A DNA stretch of 5,432 nucleotides from UBA4416 sp040376995. GTDB lineage: Bacteria > Bacteroidota > Bacteroidia > B-17B0 > Aurantibacillaceae. This document shows positions 1 to 5,432 of the stretch, in pieces. Position 1 is the stretch's first letter. Each line of letters opens with the position of its first letter. Under the pieces are notes generated by a model. The model was not told the origin of the DNA and ran no database searches. It worked only from the letters and a program-made list of their open reading frames with translations. The DNA is taken from assembly GCA_040376995.1 (NCBI GenBank), contig JBEIPP010000195.1, positions 1-5,432 of the forward strand. Reading direction: 5' to 3'. The position numbers and the translations under genes are program-made.

Positions 1-540
1 ACTATCAGAAATCGTTTTCTCTTCAGATAATAAAGGCATAGATCCTTTAGGTAAATCTTTAATTTGGTTAAAATAAATACTTTGTTTGTCTTTTCTATTC
101 CAAGCTTTTACTAATGGAGAAAAGAAGTCGTATTTACCAGAAACAATCCAATAAGTAATTACAGTATTTTCTTCTGTATTTTTTACAATGTATTCAGTAC
201 ATTTTTGTCCTTGTACCATTTTTGTGTTGTTGCCTTTAGAAGAAACACAAGAACCTTGAATTATAGGCGTTGTTTCGCTTTTATGTTCTCCCCAAACTTT
301 ACGAACTGGATTTACATATTTAATCTCATTTGAATTTAAATCAAAAACAAAACTTCCTTCAACCTTTCCAGACTTACGGCCAATTTGGTCTAATTTAACA
401 TCATTTCCTTTTACATAATAAATGTTAGTGGTTGTATCTTTAGATGTTTCCATTTTAAATTCGATACTTCCTTCGTAAGATTGAGCAATTGCTATTACTG
501 ACAATGAAAGACTTGCTACTAATAATTTAATTTTATTCAT
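1..540 (-). CDS. Secreted DUF4412-like protein, C-terminus cut by window edge
   Basis: The reading frame is open from the ATG at 540 to the left edge, giving 180 residues without a stop; the C-terminus is missing. Residues 1-19 form a typical signal peptide (Lys at 3 and 5, hydrophobic core, AIA before Gln20), so the product is probably periplasmic or outer-membrane associated. The mature part is rich in beta-type alternation: a YYVKG segment (41-45), a FVFDLNSNEIKYVNP stretch (64-78), a GQKCTEYIV segment (111-119), then a TYWIVSG segment (129-135) and a MPLL segment near the visible end. This order (strand, 'G-x-K-C-x-x-Y', 'W', 'PL') matches my recollection of the DUF4412 family of Bacteroidota, whose function is unknown. 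Cys98 and Cys114 could form a disulfide. It is divergent from yraN across 60 bp of A/T-rich DNA; no Shine-Dalgarno is seen. The gene itself is certain; the family is a recognition from pattern only. Confidence 0.8.
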   Translation of the reverse strand, partial: MNKIKLLVASLSLSVIAIAQSYEGSIEFKMETSKDTTTNIYYVKGNDVKLDQIGRKSGKVEGSFVFDLNSNEIKYVNPVRKVWGEHKSETTPIIQGSCVSSKGNNTKMVQGQKCTEYIVKNTEENTVITYWIVSGKYDFFSPLVKAWNRKDKQSIYFNQIKDLPKGSMPLLSEEKTISDS

Positions 541-576
541 TTAATTTAAGTTTTAAATTTTTATACTAAAATAATA

Positions 577-584
577 TAAATTTG
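577..584 (+). promoter_or_regulatory. Candidate -7 box of yraN (TAAATTTG)
   Basis: TAAATTTG fits the Bacteroidota sigma-ABfr -7 consensus TAnnTTTG exactly and ends 16 bases before the yraN ATG, which would give a very short leader. No clear -33 TTG element lies at the expected distance upstream, and such boxes arise easily by chance in A/T-rich DNA, so this is only a candidate. For the divergent minus-strand gene the best I see is TATTTTAG, with one mismatch. Confidence 0.4.
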
Positions 585-600
585 GATATAAATAAAAATT

Positions 601-963
601 ATGCTAAATAATACACAAAAAGGAATTGAAGGGGAAGAAATTGCTGTTGCTCATCTGCTTAAACAAGGGTATGAGATACTTGAAAAAAACTGGAGACACC
701 AGCATTTAGAAATAGATATCATCGCTTGTATTAATAGCATTTTGGTGATTGTTGAGGTGAAATTAAGAGCGAATGATTTTTATGGAAAGCCAGAGGATTT
801 TGTCACTAAATCTAAGCAAAAAAAAGTGATAAAAGCAGCTGATTTTTATATTAAAGAAAATAACATTTTTTGGGAAACTCGTTTTGATGTGATTTCTATC
901 ATACAAAATCCTGATGAATTAACATTAGAGCACGTTGAAGGTGCGTTTTACCCAATGTTATAG
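601..963 (+). CDS. yraN: YraN/UPF0102 family nuclease-fold protein
   Basis: This 120-residue protein has the usual length and the whole motif order of the UPF0102 (YraN) family: an N-terminal helix with G-x-x-GE (8-12) and GYEIL (23-27), NWR (30-32), EIDII (37-41), VEVKLR (51-56), KQKKVIKAADFYI (72-84), RFDVISI (94-100) and the closing EHVEGAF (112-118). The family has the restriction-endonuclease-like PD-(D/E)xK fold; Glu12, Asp39, Glu52 and Lys54 are the likely metal-site and catalytic residues and all are present. Its cellular role is not settled; DNA repair or recombination is the usual proposal. The normal 'GEID' motif reads LEID here, with Leu36 replacing Gly. The ATG at 601 fits the family N-terminus and is preceded by an A/T-rich stretch with no Shine-Dalgarno. 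It is a single-gene unit ended by the hairpin at 987-1019. Confidence 0.93.
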   Translation: MLNNTQKGIEGEEIAVAHLLKQGYEILEKNWRHQHLEIDIIACINSILVIVEVKLRANDFYGKPEDFVTKSKQKKVIKAADFYIKENNIFWETRFDVISIIQNPDELTLEHVEGAFYPML

Positions 964-986
964 AAAATAGTTGTAATAGGCTCATC

Positions 987-1019
987 AAAAAAAAACCTCT
1001 AGTAATCAGAGGTTTTTTT
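987..1019. terminator. Bidirectional intrinsic terminator between convergent genes
   Basis: A CCTCT / AGAGG stem (996-1000 with 1008-1012) encloses a 7-base loop and is flanked by nine A on the left and seven T on the right. The A and T tracts extend the pairing and provide a U-tract on both strands. It lies between the yraN stop (963) and the stop of the minus-strand transglycosylase gene (1028), so it can end transcripts from both sides. Confidence 0.88.
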
Positions 1020-1027
1020 GTTATATT

Positions 1028-2533
1028 TTAAGAAACTAATTTAATTTTTTGACCTAATAGAAGTTGTGGATTTTTCTTAAATCCATTTATTTCAATTAAT
1101 TTTTCGATGCCAATATTATATTTCTTAGAAATACCATATAGAGTTTCTCCTTTTTTTACTTTGTGAATTTTAACAGCATTAGATTTGTTATCTGCTAATT
1201 TTGTTGTTGAATCAGGGTTTGTTTTAACAGCAATATTTGTTTGTGGTTCTTTAGGAGTGTCTGTTTTTGCAACGTTAGGGTTTGCCACCTCTTGTTTTAC
1301 ATAAACAATTAGTTTTTTACCAGATTTAATTCCTTTTTTACCAATGTAATTCCATGATTTTAAATCAGCTACTGTAACTCCATACTTACGAGCAATAGTG
1401 CTTAATTTCTCACCATTTCTTACAGTATGAGTTTTTTGAACCTCCTTAACCGCTACAGAGTTTTCTGAAGATTCTAATTTTTGAGATTTAATAGCAGCAT
1501 AAATCTCTGTTTCGTTTGATAAGAATGTGCCAATCTTTACTTTTGGAAGAGTAAGACTGTTTCCGCCAGCAGGAATTTCACTTTTACGGTATTGAGGATT
1601 GAAATAAGCAATTTCTTCAACTGAAATATCTAAAGCAGCAGAAATTTGATTAAAAGTCATAGATTCTTTAACTACAGCAGTATCTACTTCAAAATAAGTT
1701 TTACGAGGCGTAGCTGCGTAAATATTATGTTCAGTTGGATAATTCATTACGTAATTAGCTGCAATAAAGGCAGGAACGTAAGATTGAGTTTCTAAAGGTA
1801 AATATGGGCGAATTTCCCAATATGTTTTTTTACCGCCACTTCTACGAATAGCCTTGCTAATTGTACCTGGTCCAGCATTATAAGCCGCTAAAACCATTTG
1901 CCAATCTCCAAACATGCTGTATAAACCCTTTAAATACTCCGCAGCTGCTTCTGTTGCCTTGTAAACATCCGAACGCTCATCAACATAAGAATTCACATTT
2001 AAACCATACATTTTACCAGTTGGGTACATAAACTGCCATAAACCTGTAGCTCCACATCTTGAGCGGGCACAGGGATTTAATGCAGATTCAATAACTGCTA
2101 AGTGCTTTAATTCTAAAGGAATATTGTGTTTATCAAATACTTCTTCAAACATGGGATAGTATAATTGAGATAAACCCATCACACGACTTACTAATTCGCG
2201 TTTACGCACTGCATAAAGTTCAATAAATCCTTTAACATGTGGATTATAAACCAAATCAAAAGGAGATGTTGCATCTAGTTTTGCTAAACGGCTCTCGTAT
2301 ACGAAATCTTCGAAGCGAGGAACGCTATCCATAGCATATTTGTACTTGTTTACCTTTGGATAAACAGGCTTTGCTAAAGCTTTCTCAAGCACTTTTTGAT
2401 TAGCCAAACTATCAAGCATAGCCGCCACGGGATTGTCGGTAATGGTAAGCGTGTTTTGCGCAAACAAGCTACCTGTAGTCAAAAGCGACACGAATAACGT
2501 CCTATGGAGTGTATATTTTAGTGTAGTGAGCAT
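1028..2533 (-). CDS. Exported MltD-like lytic transglycosylase with two LysM domains
   Basis: The 501-residue product should cleave the MurNAc-GlcNAc bond of peptidoglycan, leaving 1,6-anhydro-MurNAc, and act in the periplasm. A signal peptide covers about residues 1-25 (hydrophobic LFVSLLTTGSLFA, then Gln26). The SLT/GH23 domain spans about 120-270: ESALNP (149-154) with catalytic Glu149, GLWQFM (164-169), AYNAGPG (217-223) and YVPAFIAA (252-259), all family hallmarks. Residues 280-335 match the linker region of MltD proteins, perhaps a degenerate LysM. Two clear LysM peptidoglycan-binding repeats follow, at 368-410 (HTVRNGEKLSTIARKYGV) and 456-500 (HKVKKGETLYGISKKYNI), joined by a Thr/Asn/Lys/Pro-rich linker. 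There is no lipobox Cys, so unlike E. coli MltD it is probably not a lipoprotein. Cys155 and Cys160 lie just after the catalytic Glu. The ATG at 2533 is chosen because it begins the signal peptide. It is monocistronic in this window. Confidence 0.95.
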   Translation of the reverse strand: MLTTLKYTLHRTLFVSLLTTGSLFAQNTLTITDNPVAAMLDSLANQKVLEKALAKPVYPKVNKYKYAMDSVPRFEDFVYESRLAKLDATSPFDLVYNPHVKGFIELYAVRKRELVSRVMGLSQLYYPMFEEVFDKHNIPLELKHLAVIESALNPCARSRCGATGLWQFMYPTGKMYGLNVNSYVDERSDVYKATEAAAEYLKGLYSMFGDWQMVLAAYNAGPGTISKAIRRSGGKKTYWEIRPYLPLETQSYVPAFIAANYVMNYPTEHNIYAATPRKTYFEVDTAVVKESMTFNQISAALDISVEEIAYFNPQYRKSEIPAGGNSLTLPKVKIGTFLSNETEIYAAIKSQKLESSENSVAVKEVQKTHTVRNGEKLSTIARKYGVTVADLKSWNYIGKKGIKSGKKLIVYVKQEVANPNVAKTDTPKEPQTNIAVKTNPDSTTKLADNKSNAVKIHKVKKGETLYGISKKYNIGIEKLIEINGFKKNPQLLLGQKIKLVS

Positions 2534-2563
2534 AGTGATTGTTTTTTTTTATTTAACGTAATA

Positions 2564-2593
2564 AATTACAAAACGTTACATTAGTTTGTAATT
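2564..2593. repeat. 9-bp inverted repeat in divergent intergenic region, possible operator
   Basis: AATTACAAA (2564-2572) and TTTGTAATT (2585-2593) are perfect inverted repeats separated by 12 bases, so the arm centres lie 21 bp apart, two helical turns. The repeat sits 31 bp upstream of the transglycosylase start and 71 bp upstream of the plus-strand start at 2664. This placement would suit a dimeric regulator binding over the transglycosylase promoter. The arms are A/T-rich, so chance is not excluded; no T-tract follows, so it is not a terminator. Confidence 0.4.
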
Positions 2594-2651
2594 GTCATTC
2601 ACAAGTATAAAAAAAATATTTAATAAATAAAAGTTAAAGTATTTAAATTTT

Positions 2652-2659
2652 TAACTTTA
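2652..2659 (+). promoter_or_regulatory. Candidate -7 box (TAACTTTA) of the four-gene cluster
   Basis: TAACTTTA matches the Bacteroidota -7 pattern TAnnTTTG except for the last base, and lies only 4 bases before the GTG at 2664. If used, transcription would begin at or next to the start codon, giving an almost leaderless message. No clear -33 TTG is seen upstream, so the support is weak. Confidence 0.35.
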
Positions 2660-2663
2660 CGCA

Positions 2664-3098
2664 GTGAAAAACAAAGAAGAAGAACCAAAAGAATATTTCG
2701 AACGTAGTATTTTACTAGTAGTTACAGTTACCATCTCAGGATTATTGATAGATTGGTTTAGCATTAAGATGCTTTTAGATGTTAATCCATGGGGCTCAGC
2801 AACAGCTATACCTGGCTTGATTATAACGTTACAAGCTTTATGGTTAATTGTAAACCCCTATGCTATAGTGTATGAGGATAGATTTGAAATCAAACAATCA
2901 TTGTTGTATAATAAGGAGTTTTATTATTTAGATGCTAAATCAATTAATAGCAAATCATCTATGTCGGTTCAATTGGCTTATAATGATGGAGATCTTGATA
3001 GGTTGCCATTGCTTGGAATGAGAGCTTCTCACAAAGAAAAATTTAAAGCCCGTTTAACGGAAAAAATAAATGAAAGTTTAAATAACAGAAGTTTTTAA
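2664..3098 (+). CDS. Two-helix membrane protein with possible bacterial PH-like domain
   Basis: The 144-residue protein starts at a GTG; the next in-frame Met is at residue 36, inside the first hydrophobic region, so a later start would break it. A short charged N-terminus (KNKEEEPKEYFERS) precedes two predicted membrane helices, about 15-37 and 47-65, forming a hairpin that should leave both ends in the cytoplasm. The C-terminal part (about 66-138) has the pattern YAIVYEDRFEIKQSLLYNKEF, then a hydrophobic-polar alternation, LPLLGM and an amphipathic terminal helix. This resembles small bacterial PH-like (bPH/DUF304-type) domains that follow membrane hairpins, whose ligands are mostly unknown. 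That assignment is an inference from pattern. It is the first gene of a tightly spaced plus-strand cluster; the next start lies 0 bases (GTG) or 18 bases (ATG) after its stop. Confidence 0.75.
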   Translation: MKNKEEEPKEYFERSILLVVTVTISGLLIDWFSIKMLLDVNPWGSATAIPGLIITLQALWLIVNPYAIVYEDRFEIKQSLLYNKEFYYLDAKSINSKSSMSVQLAYNDGDLDRLPLLGMRASHKEKFKARLTEKINESLNNRSF

Positions 3099-3116
3099 GT
3101 GATAATCCATTTACTC

Positions 3117-3785
3117 ATGAAGAATAAAAAACTCATTTTTTTTGCCATTCTCTTATTTCCAGCTTTACTAAAAATTATTCTAGAATTCACCACTATTAAC
3201 TCTCGAAAATTACCGTACTATGGACCAAAAGTAGTAGTTGAAAAAGACACTGTTTTTTATAAAATCAACTCTAAGTTTAAGAAGTTGCCTCTAGAAAATA
3301 GTGGAGAGAATAATCTTCAATTGTTTGAATTGGATACTGTGAAATACCCAATTTTTGCAGTATGCTTTATTAAACAAAGCTATGCTAAGGATAATTATAG
3401 AATGGCTGGATTAACTGAATACGTGCAATACAAAAAAGATAAAATAAAGTACATTCCTTTTGTTATAGTAACACCTTGCGACGGACTAGACGATTCAACT
3501 AATTTACGTGAAATGGAAAAATTATCAATAGGAAATGATAATGTGATGAATGCCTATTGGAATCAAGCTTCTTTTGATAGTATAAATAGAGCTTACTTTA
3601 AAGACAAACCATATTATGTGGATTATAGTTTTTTTGTATTGGTAGATAAAAATAGAAACATAAGAGGATATTACGATACTAGATATATTGCGGAGATTAA
3701 AAGATTAACAGAAGAATATCAACATTTGAGATTAAAAGAAGAAAAAGAGCAACTATTGAAGACTAATAAAATTGAAAGTAAATAA
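3117..3785 (+). CDS. Membrane-anchored SCO-like protein lacking copper ligands
   Basis: I place the start at ATG 3117 (222 residues), because it gives a typical MKNKK N-terminus followed by a membrane anchor (about 6-24); the in-frame GTG at 3099 would add six residues. The rest parallels the SCO protein encoded next. LPYYGPK and DTVFYKI (32-50) match the lead-in to the SCO fold (DTLYHTI in the neighbour), and SFFVLVDKNRNIRGYYDTRY (171-190) matches the SCO ending (ELFILVDAQKRIRGMYDGT in the neighbour). The copper site is absent: the CxxxC segment is replaced by CFIKQSY around 83-89, leaving no CxxxC, and the conserved His is Tyr170. Cys83 and Cys121 remain but are not spaced as a redox pair. 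It therefore probably lies on the periplasmic side with a thioredoxin-like fold but no copper or thiol chemistry. The last 25 residues are charged and helical. It ends 2 bases before the canonical SCO gene and is surely co-transcribed with it. Confidence 0.83.
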   Translation: MKNKKLIFFAILLFPALLKIILEFTTINSRKLPYYGPKVVVEKDTVFYKINSKFKKLPLENSGENNLQLFELDTVKYPIFAVCFIKQSYAKDNYRMAGLTEYVQYKKDKIKYIPFVIVTPCDGLDDSTNLREMEKLSIGNDNVMNAYWNQASFDSINRAYFKDKPYYVDYSFFVLVDKNRNIRGYYDTRYIAEIKRLTEEYQHLRLKEEKEQLLKTNKIESK

Positions 3786-3787
3786 AT

Positions 3788-4414
3788 ATGATACGTTTTG
3801 TAATAGCGATTACTGCACTTATATTATTTAGTTGTAATTCAAAAACAACGGAAACAAAAAAATTATTATTGCCAGTAATTGGAGAGAAAAAACCAGTTGG
3901 AACAGATGGCAAAGATACTTTGTATCATACCATTCAACCATTTTCATTTATTAATCAGTACCATGATACGGTTTCAGAAAAAACGATAAATAATAAAATT
4001 TTCGTAGCTGATTTTTTCTTTGCTACTTGCCAAAGTATTTGTCCTAAAATGAGTTCTCAATTAGTACATGTGCAAAATGCATTTAAAGATGATAATAACG
4101 TTTTAATTTTATCTCATACTGTTAATCCCGCTAATGATACTGTTGAGGTGTTGAATGGTTATGCGCAAACTTATGGAACTATTAAAAATAAGTGGCATTT
4201 ATTAACTGGAAGCAAAAAAACTATTTACGATATGGCAAGATTTAGTTATTTAGTAAACGCTCTTGAAGATGATGGTTCCGCAGAAGGTTTTTTACATAGC
4301 GAATTATTTATTTTAGTAGATGCACAAAAACGTATTCGTGGTATGTATGATGGAACAGATAGCGTGGCTGTTGTAAAATTAATTTCGGATATTAAGTTGC
4401 TGAAACAAGAATAA
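3788..4414 (+). CDS. SCO1/SenC family copper-binding lipoprotein
   Basis: The 208-residue protein has a lipoprotein signal (hydrophobic ITALILFSC, Cys16 as the lipidated residue), so it is anchored in the membrane facing the periplasm. The SCO thioredoxin-like domain covers about 45-206. DFFFATC-x3-C (Cys81 and Cys85, followed by PKM) and His170 in FLHSELFILVD are the three copper ligands of the family; the closing RIRGMYDGT (182-190) is also typical. Proteins of this family bind copper and help mature the CuA site of cytochrome c oxidase, or act in copper or thiol balance in the periplasm. No oxidase gene is visible here, so the target is unknown. The ATG lies 2 bases after the stop of the ligand-less paralogue, and the TM2 gene starts 4 bases after its stop. 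No Shine-Dalgarno is seen. Confidence 0.94.
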   Translation: MIRFVIAITALILFSCNSKTTETKKLLLPVIGEKKPVGTDGKDTLYHTIQPFSFINQYHDTVSEKTINNKIFVADFFFATCQSICPKMSSQLVHVQNAFKDDNNVLILSHTVNPANDTVEVLNGYAQTYGTIKNKWHLLTGSKKTIYDMARFSYLVNALEDDGSAEGFLHSELFILVDAQKRIRGMYDGTDSVAVVKLISDIKLLKQE

Positions 4415-4418
4415 GAAC

Positions 4419-4826
4419 ATGAAGTTTTTTGGATTCATAGTTAGTGTATTATTATCATTTAATATGGTATCCAAAACAAACATGATTACAATGTACTATT
4501 TAGATAGCACTGCAACATTTATATCATTTGAAAACATTTCAATTCAAGACAAAAACCCAAATCCTATTTTCCAAACATTTCGTAAAAAACAAAAGTTTAA
4601 CAAAAAAATCACAGCGGCTGTTTTAGCATTTCCTTTTCCGTTTGGAATGGTTGGATTGCATCGTATTTATTTAGGGACTAAGCCATATGTTCCAGTAGCA
4701 TATATTGCCACCTTAGGAGGAGTTTTTGGCATTTTACCATTGATAGATTTTTTTGTGATCACTTGCGACAAAAATTTTGATCAATACAGAGATAACGGAA
4801 AAGTATTTATGTGGATTAAAGAGTAA
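4419..4826 (+). CDS. TM2 domain-containing membrane protein
   Basis: This 135-residue protein has a hydrophobic N-terminus (2-16, FFGFIVSVLLSFNMV) that looks like a signal peptide or anchor, a polar 20-60 region, then a TM2 domain at about 62-116. The domain shows the family signature: a first helix ending in GMVGLHRIYLG (76-86, the G-x-HR-x-YLG hallmark of the turn between the helices), and a second helix with GGVFGILPLIDFFVI (100-114), including the conserved Asp110. TM2 proteins are common in bacteria and their function is largely unknown. A Lys/Arg-rich segment (55-63, RKKQKFNKK) precedes the first helix. It is the last gene of the plus-strand cluster, and its stop is one base from the stop of the minus-strand reading frame. 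No hairpin terminator is seen after it. Confidence 0.88.
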   Translation: MKFFGFIVSVLLSFNMVSKTNMITMYYLDSTATFISFENISIQDKNPNPIFQTFRKKQKFNKKITAAVLAFPFPFGMVGLHRIYLGTKPYVPVAYIATLGGVFGILPLIDFFVITCDKNFDQYRDNGKVFMWIKE

Positions 4827-4827
4827 A

Positions 4828-5014
4828 TTATTTTATTTGAATAAATTTTCCGTTTACAAGTCTAAAATTTATCCCTGCAATTTTAAATTTTTTACCCTCA
4901 TTCATTTTACCCATTTCTGTTAAATCTTCTTCCATCGTATGAATGGAGCCATTTGTTGCATAAGCAATATCTAAATATTTTGTGTTGATCACACTATTTA
5001 CACCAATTATATAT
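4828..5014 (-). other. C-terminal remnant of an unidentified gene, fused to the transposase frame
   Basis: The last ~60 codons of the minus-strand frame do not look like IS630 transposase, which normally ends shortly after the NPAE-x-x-W helix region. The tail (YLDIAYATNGSIHTMEED, then KKFKIAGINFRLVNGKFIQ) has natural protein composition and a beta-strand-like end, as in the C-terminus of a small Bacteroidota protein I cannot name. Its TAA is one base from the stop of the convergent TM2 gene, a normal arrangement for two real genes. I infer that it is the 3' end of a gene disrupted by the insertion; the upper boundary is approximate. Confidence 0.45.
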
Positions 5015-5431
5015 GTTAAACAGTCCAATATAATTCTGCAAAAATATACTTGAAAGAACATATTGATTTCACTTTTTTCAGTGATAATTTTTTTCAGAGA
5101 ACTAGATATAAACTCCCCCAGTTTTTCTAGCGATTCAAATAACCTATTTTCAAACTTTCTTTTTATTGTAAGCCAAAGTTTCTCAGCAGGATTGAGTTCA
5201 GGGCTATATGGAGGTAAAAAAATAAGACCAATATTTTTTGGTATCGATAGTGATTTAGCTCCTATGGAACGCACCATTATCAAGTACTACTATTTTAAAC
5301 TCATTTGGGTGCTCCATTGAAAATTCATCAAGATAAATTTGAAAGTTATCAGCGTTACAAAAAGGGAGCTCTAAACAAAACATATCGCCTGTTAAAGGTG
5401 AAAATGAGCCGTATAAGTAGATACTTTTAAA
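4828..5431 (-). pseudogene. IS630 transposase (DDE domain), frameshifted and 5'-truncated by window
   Basis: The frame entering at 5431 encodes 58 residues of the IS630 DDE domain (YLYGSFSPLTGD near its start, then VVLDNGAFHRS with the second catalytic Asp) and stops at TAA 5257-5255. The sequence resumes without a gap in the +1 frame as KSLSIPKNI and LPPYSPELNPAEKLW, whose Glu (codon at 5184) is the third acidic residue. Skipping one base near 5257 restores DNGAFHRS-KSLSIPKNI, with the Asp-to-Glu spacing expected for the family, so a single-base insertion is the simplest explanation. The downstream frame has its own stops (TAG TAG) just upstream of 5286, so it is not a separate gene with its own start; a TTG at 5283 is an unlikely start. 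After about residue 80-90 of the downstream frame the similarity ends and the frame reads on into an unrelated tail. The first catalytic Asp would lie outside the window. Without the frameshift being bypassed the transposase is inactive. Confidence 0.8.
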
Positions 5432-5432
5432 A
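5015..5432 (-). mobile_element. IS630-family insertion sequence, partial (5' part beyond window)
   Basis: The right end of the window holds the distal part of an IS630-family element, recognised only by its transposase. The left boundary is an estimate: the transposase-like sequence fades at about 5015-5046, near several TA dinucleotides (the family inserts at TA), but the other end lies outside the window, so no terminal inverted repeats or target duplication can be matched. The element points toward the TM2 gene. Confidence 0.65.

Noticed and set aside
2541..2550. Run of T upstream of the transglycosylase gene
   Set aside because: No stem precedes it in either direction; it is simply the A-rich leader before a Bacteroidota start codon.
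3099..3116. GTG at 3099 as the start of the SCO-like gene
   Set aside because: It directly follows the upstream stop and is possible by coupling, but the ATG at 3117 gives the typical Lys-rich start before the membrane anchor; I kept it only as an alternative.
4981..5000. GTGT-TGATC-ACAC hairpin as terminator or IS end
   Set aside because: The stem is only four base pairs with no T-tract, and no matching copy can be tested because the other IS end is outside the window.
5234..5283. TTG at 5283 as the start of an independent gene
   Set aside because: The first residues are out of frame with the transposase upstream and lack homology; the frame is the continuation of the transposase after a one-base shift.
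5063..5320. 85-residue plus-strand open frame
   Set aside because: It is antisense to the IS630 transposase, whose DDE motifs are clear on the other strand; its composition (Ser/Phe/Ile-rich) is typical of a shadow frame.

Overview
The window reads as chromosomal DNA of a Bacteroidota bacterium, most likely Flavobacteriia-like. The reasons are the strong A/T richness, gene starts preceded by A/T-rich stretches instead of Shine-Dalgarno sequences, promoter-like boxes close to the Bacteroidota TAnnTTTG pattern, and protein families common in that phylum (DUF4412-like secreted protein, lytic transglycosylase with LysM repeats, SCO lipoprotein, TM2 protein). No RNA gene, CRISPR array or phage module was seen.

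Left part (1-2533): a secreted DUF4412-like gene on the minus strand runs off the left edge. It is divergent, across a 60-bp gap, from a yraN (UPF0102) nuclease-fold gene on the plus strand. yraN converges on a large minus-strand gene for an exported MltD-type lytic transglycosylase with two LysM repeats. The two share a hairpin terminator with A and T tracts that can work in both directions.

Centre (2534-4826): a 130-bp divergent intergenic region carries a 9-bp inverted repeat and a promoter-like box. It is followed by a tight four-gene plus-strand cluster: a two-helix membrane protein with a possible bacterial PH-like domain, a membrane-anchored SCO-like protein that has lost all copper ligands, a canonical SCO1/SenC lipoprotein with CxxxC and His, and a TM2-domain protein. 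The side-by-side intact and ligand-less SCO proteins are the most interesting part of the window. They suggest a duplication followed by divergence to a role other than copper binding, perhaps as a partner of the active protein in copper or respiratory oxidase maturation.

Right part (4828-5432): the end of an IS630-family element on the minus strand, cut by the window edge. Its transposase is broken by a one-base frameshift, and its reading frame continues into an unrelated C-terminal tail that ends one base from the TM2 gene. This tail is probably what remains of a gene hit by the element.

I see no convincing new defence or mobile system. The window is mostly ordinary housekeeping and envelope genes beside a decaying insertion sequence.
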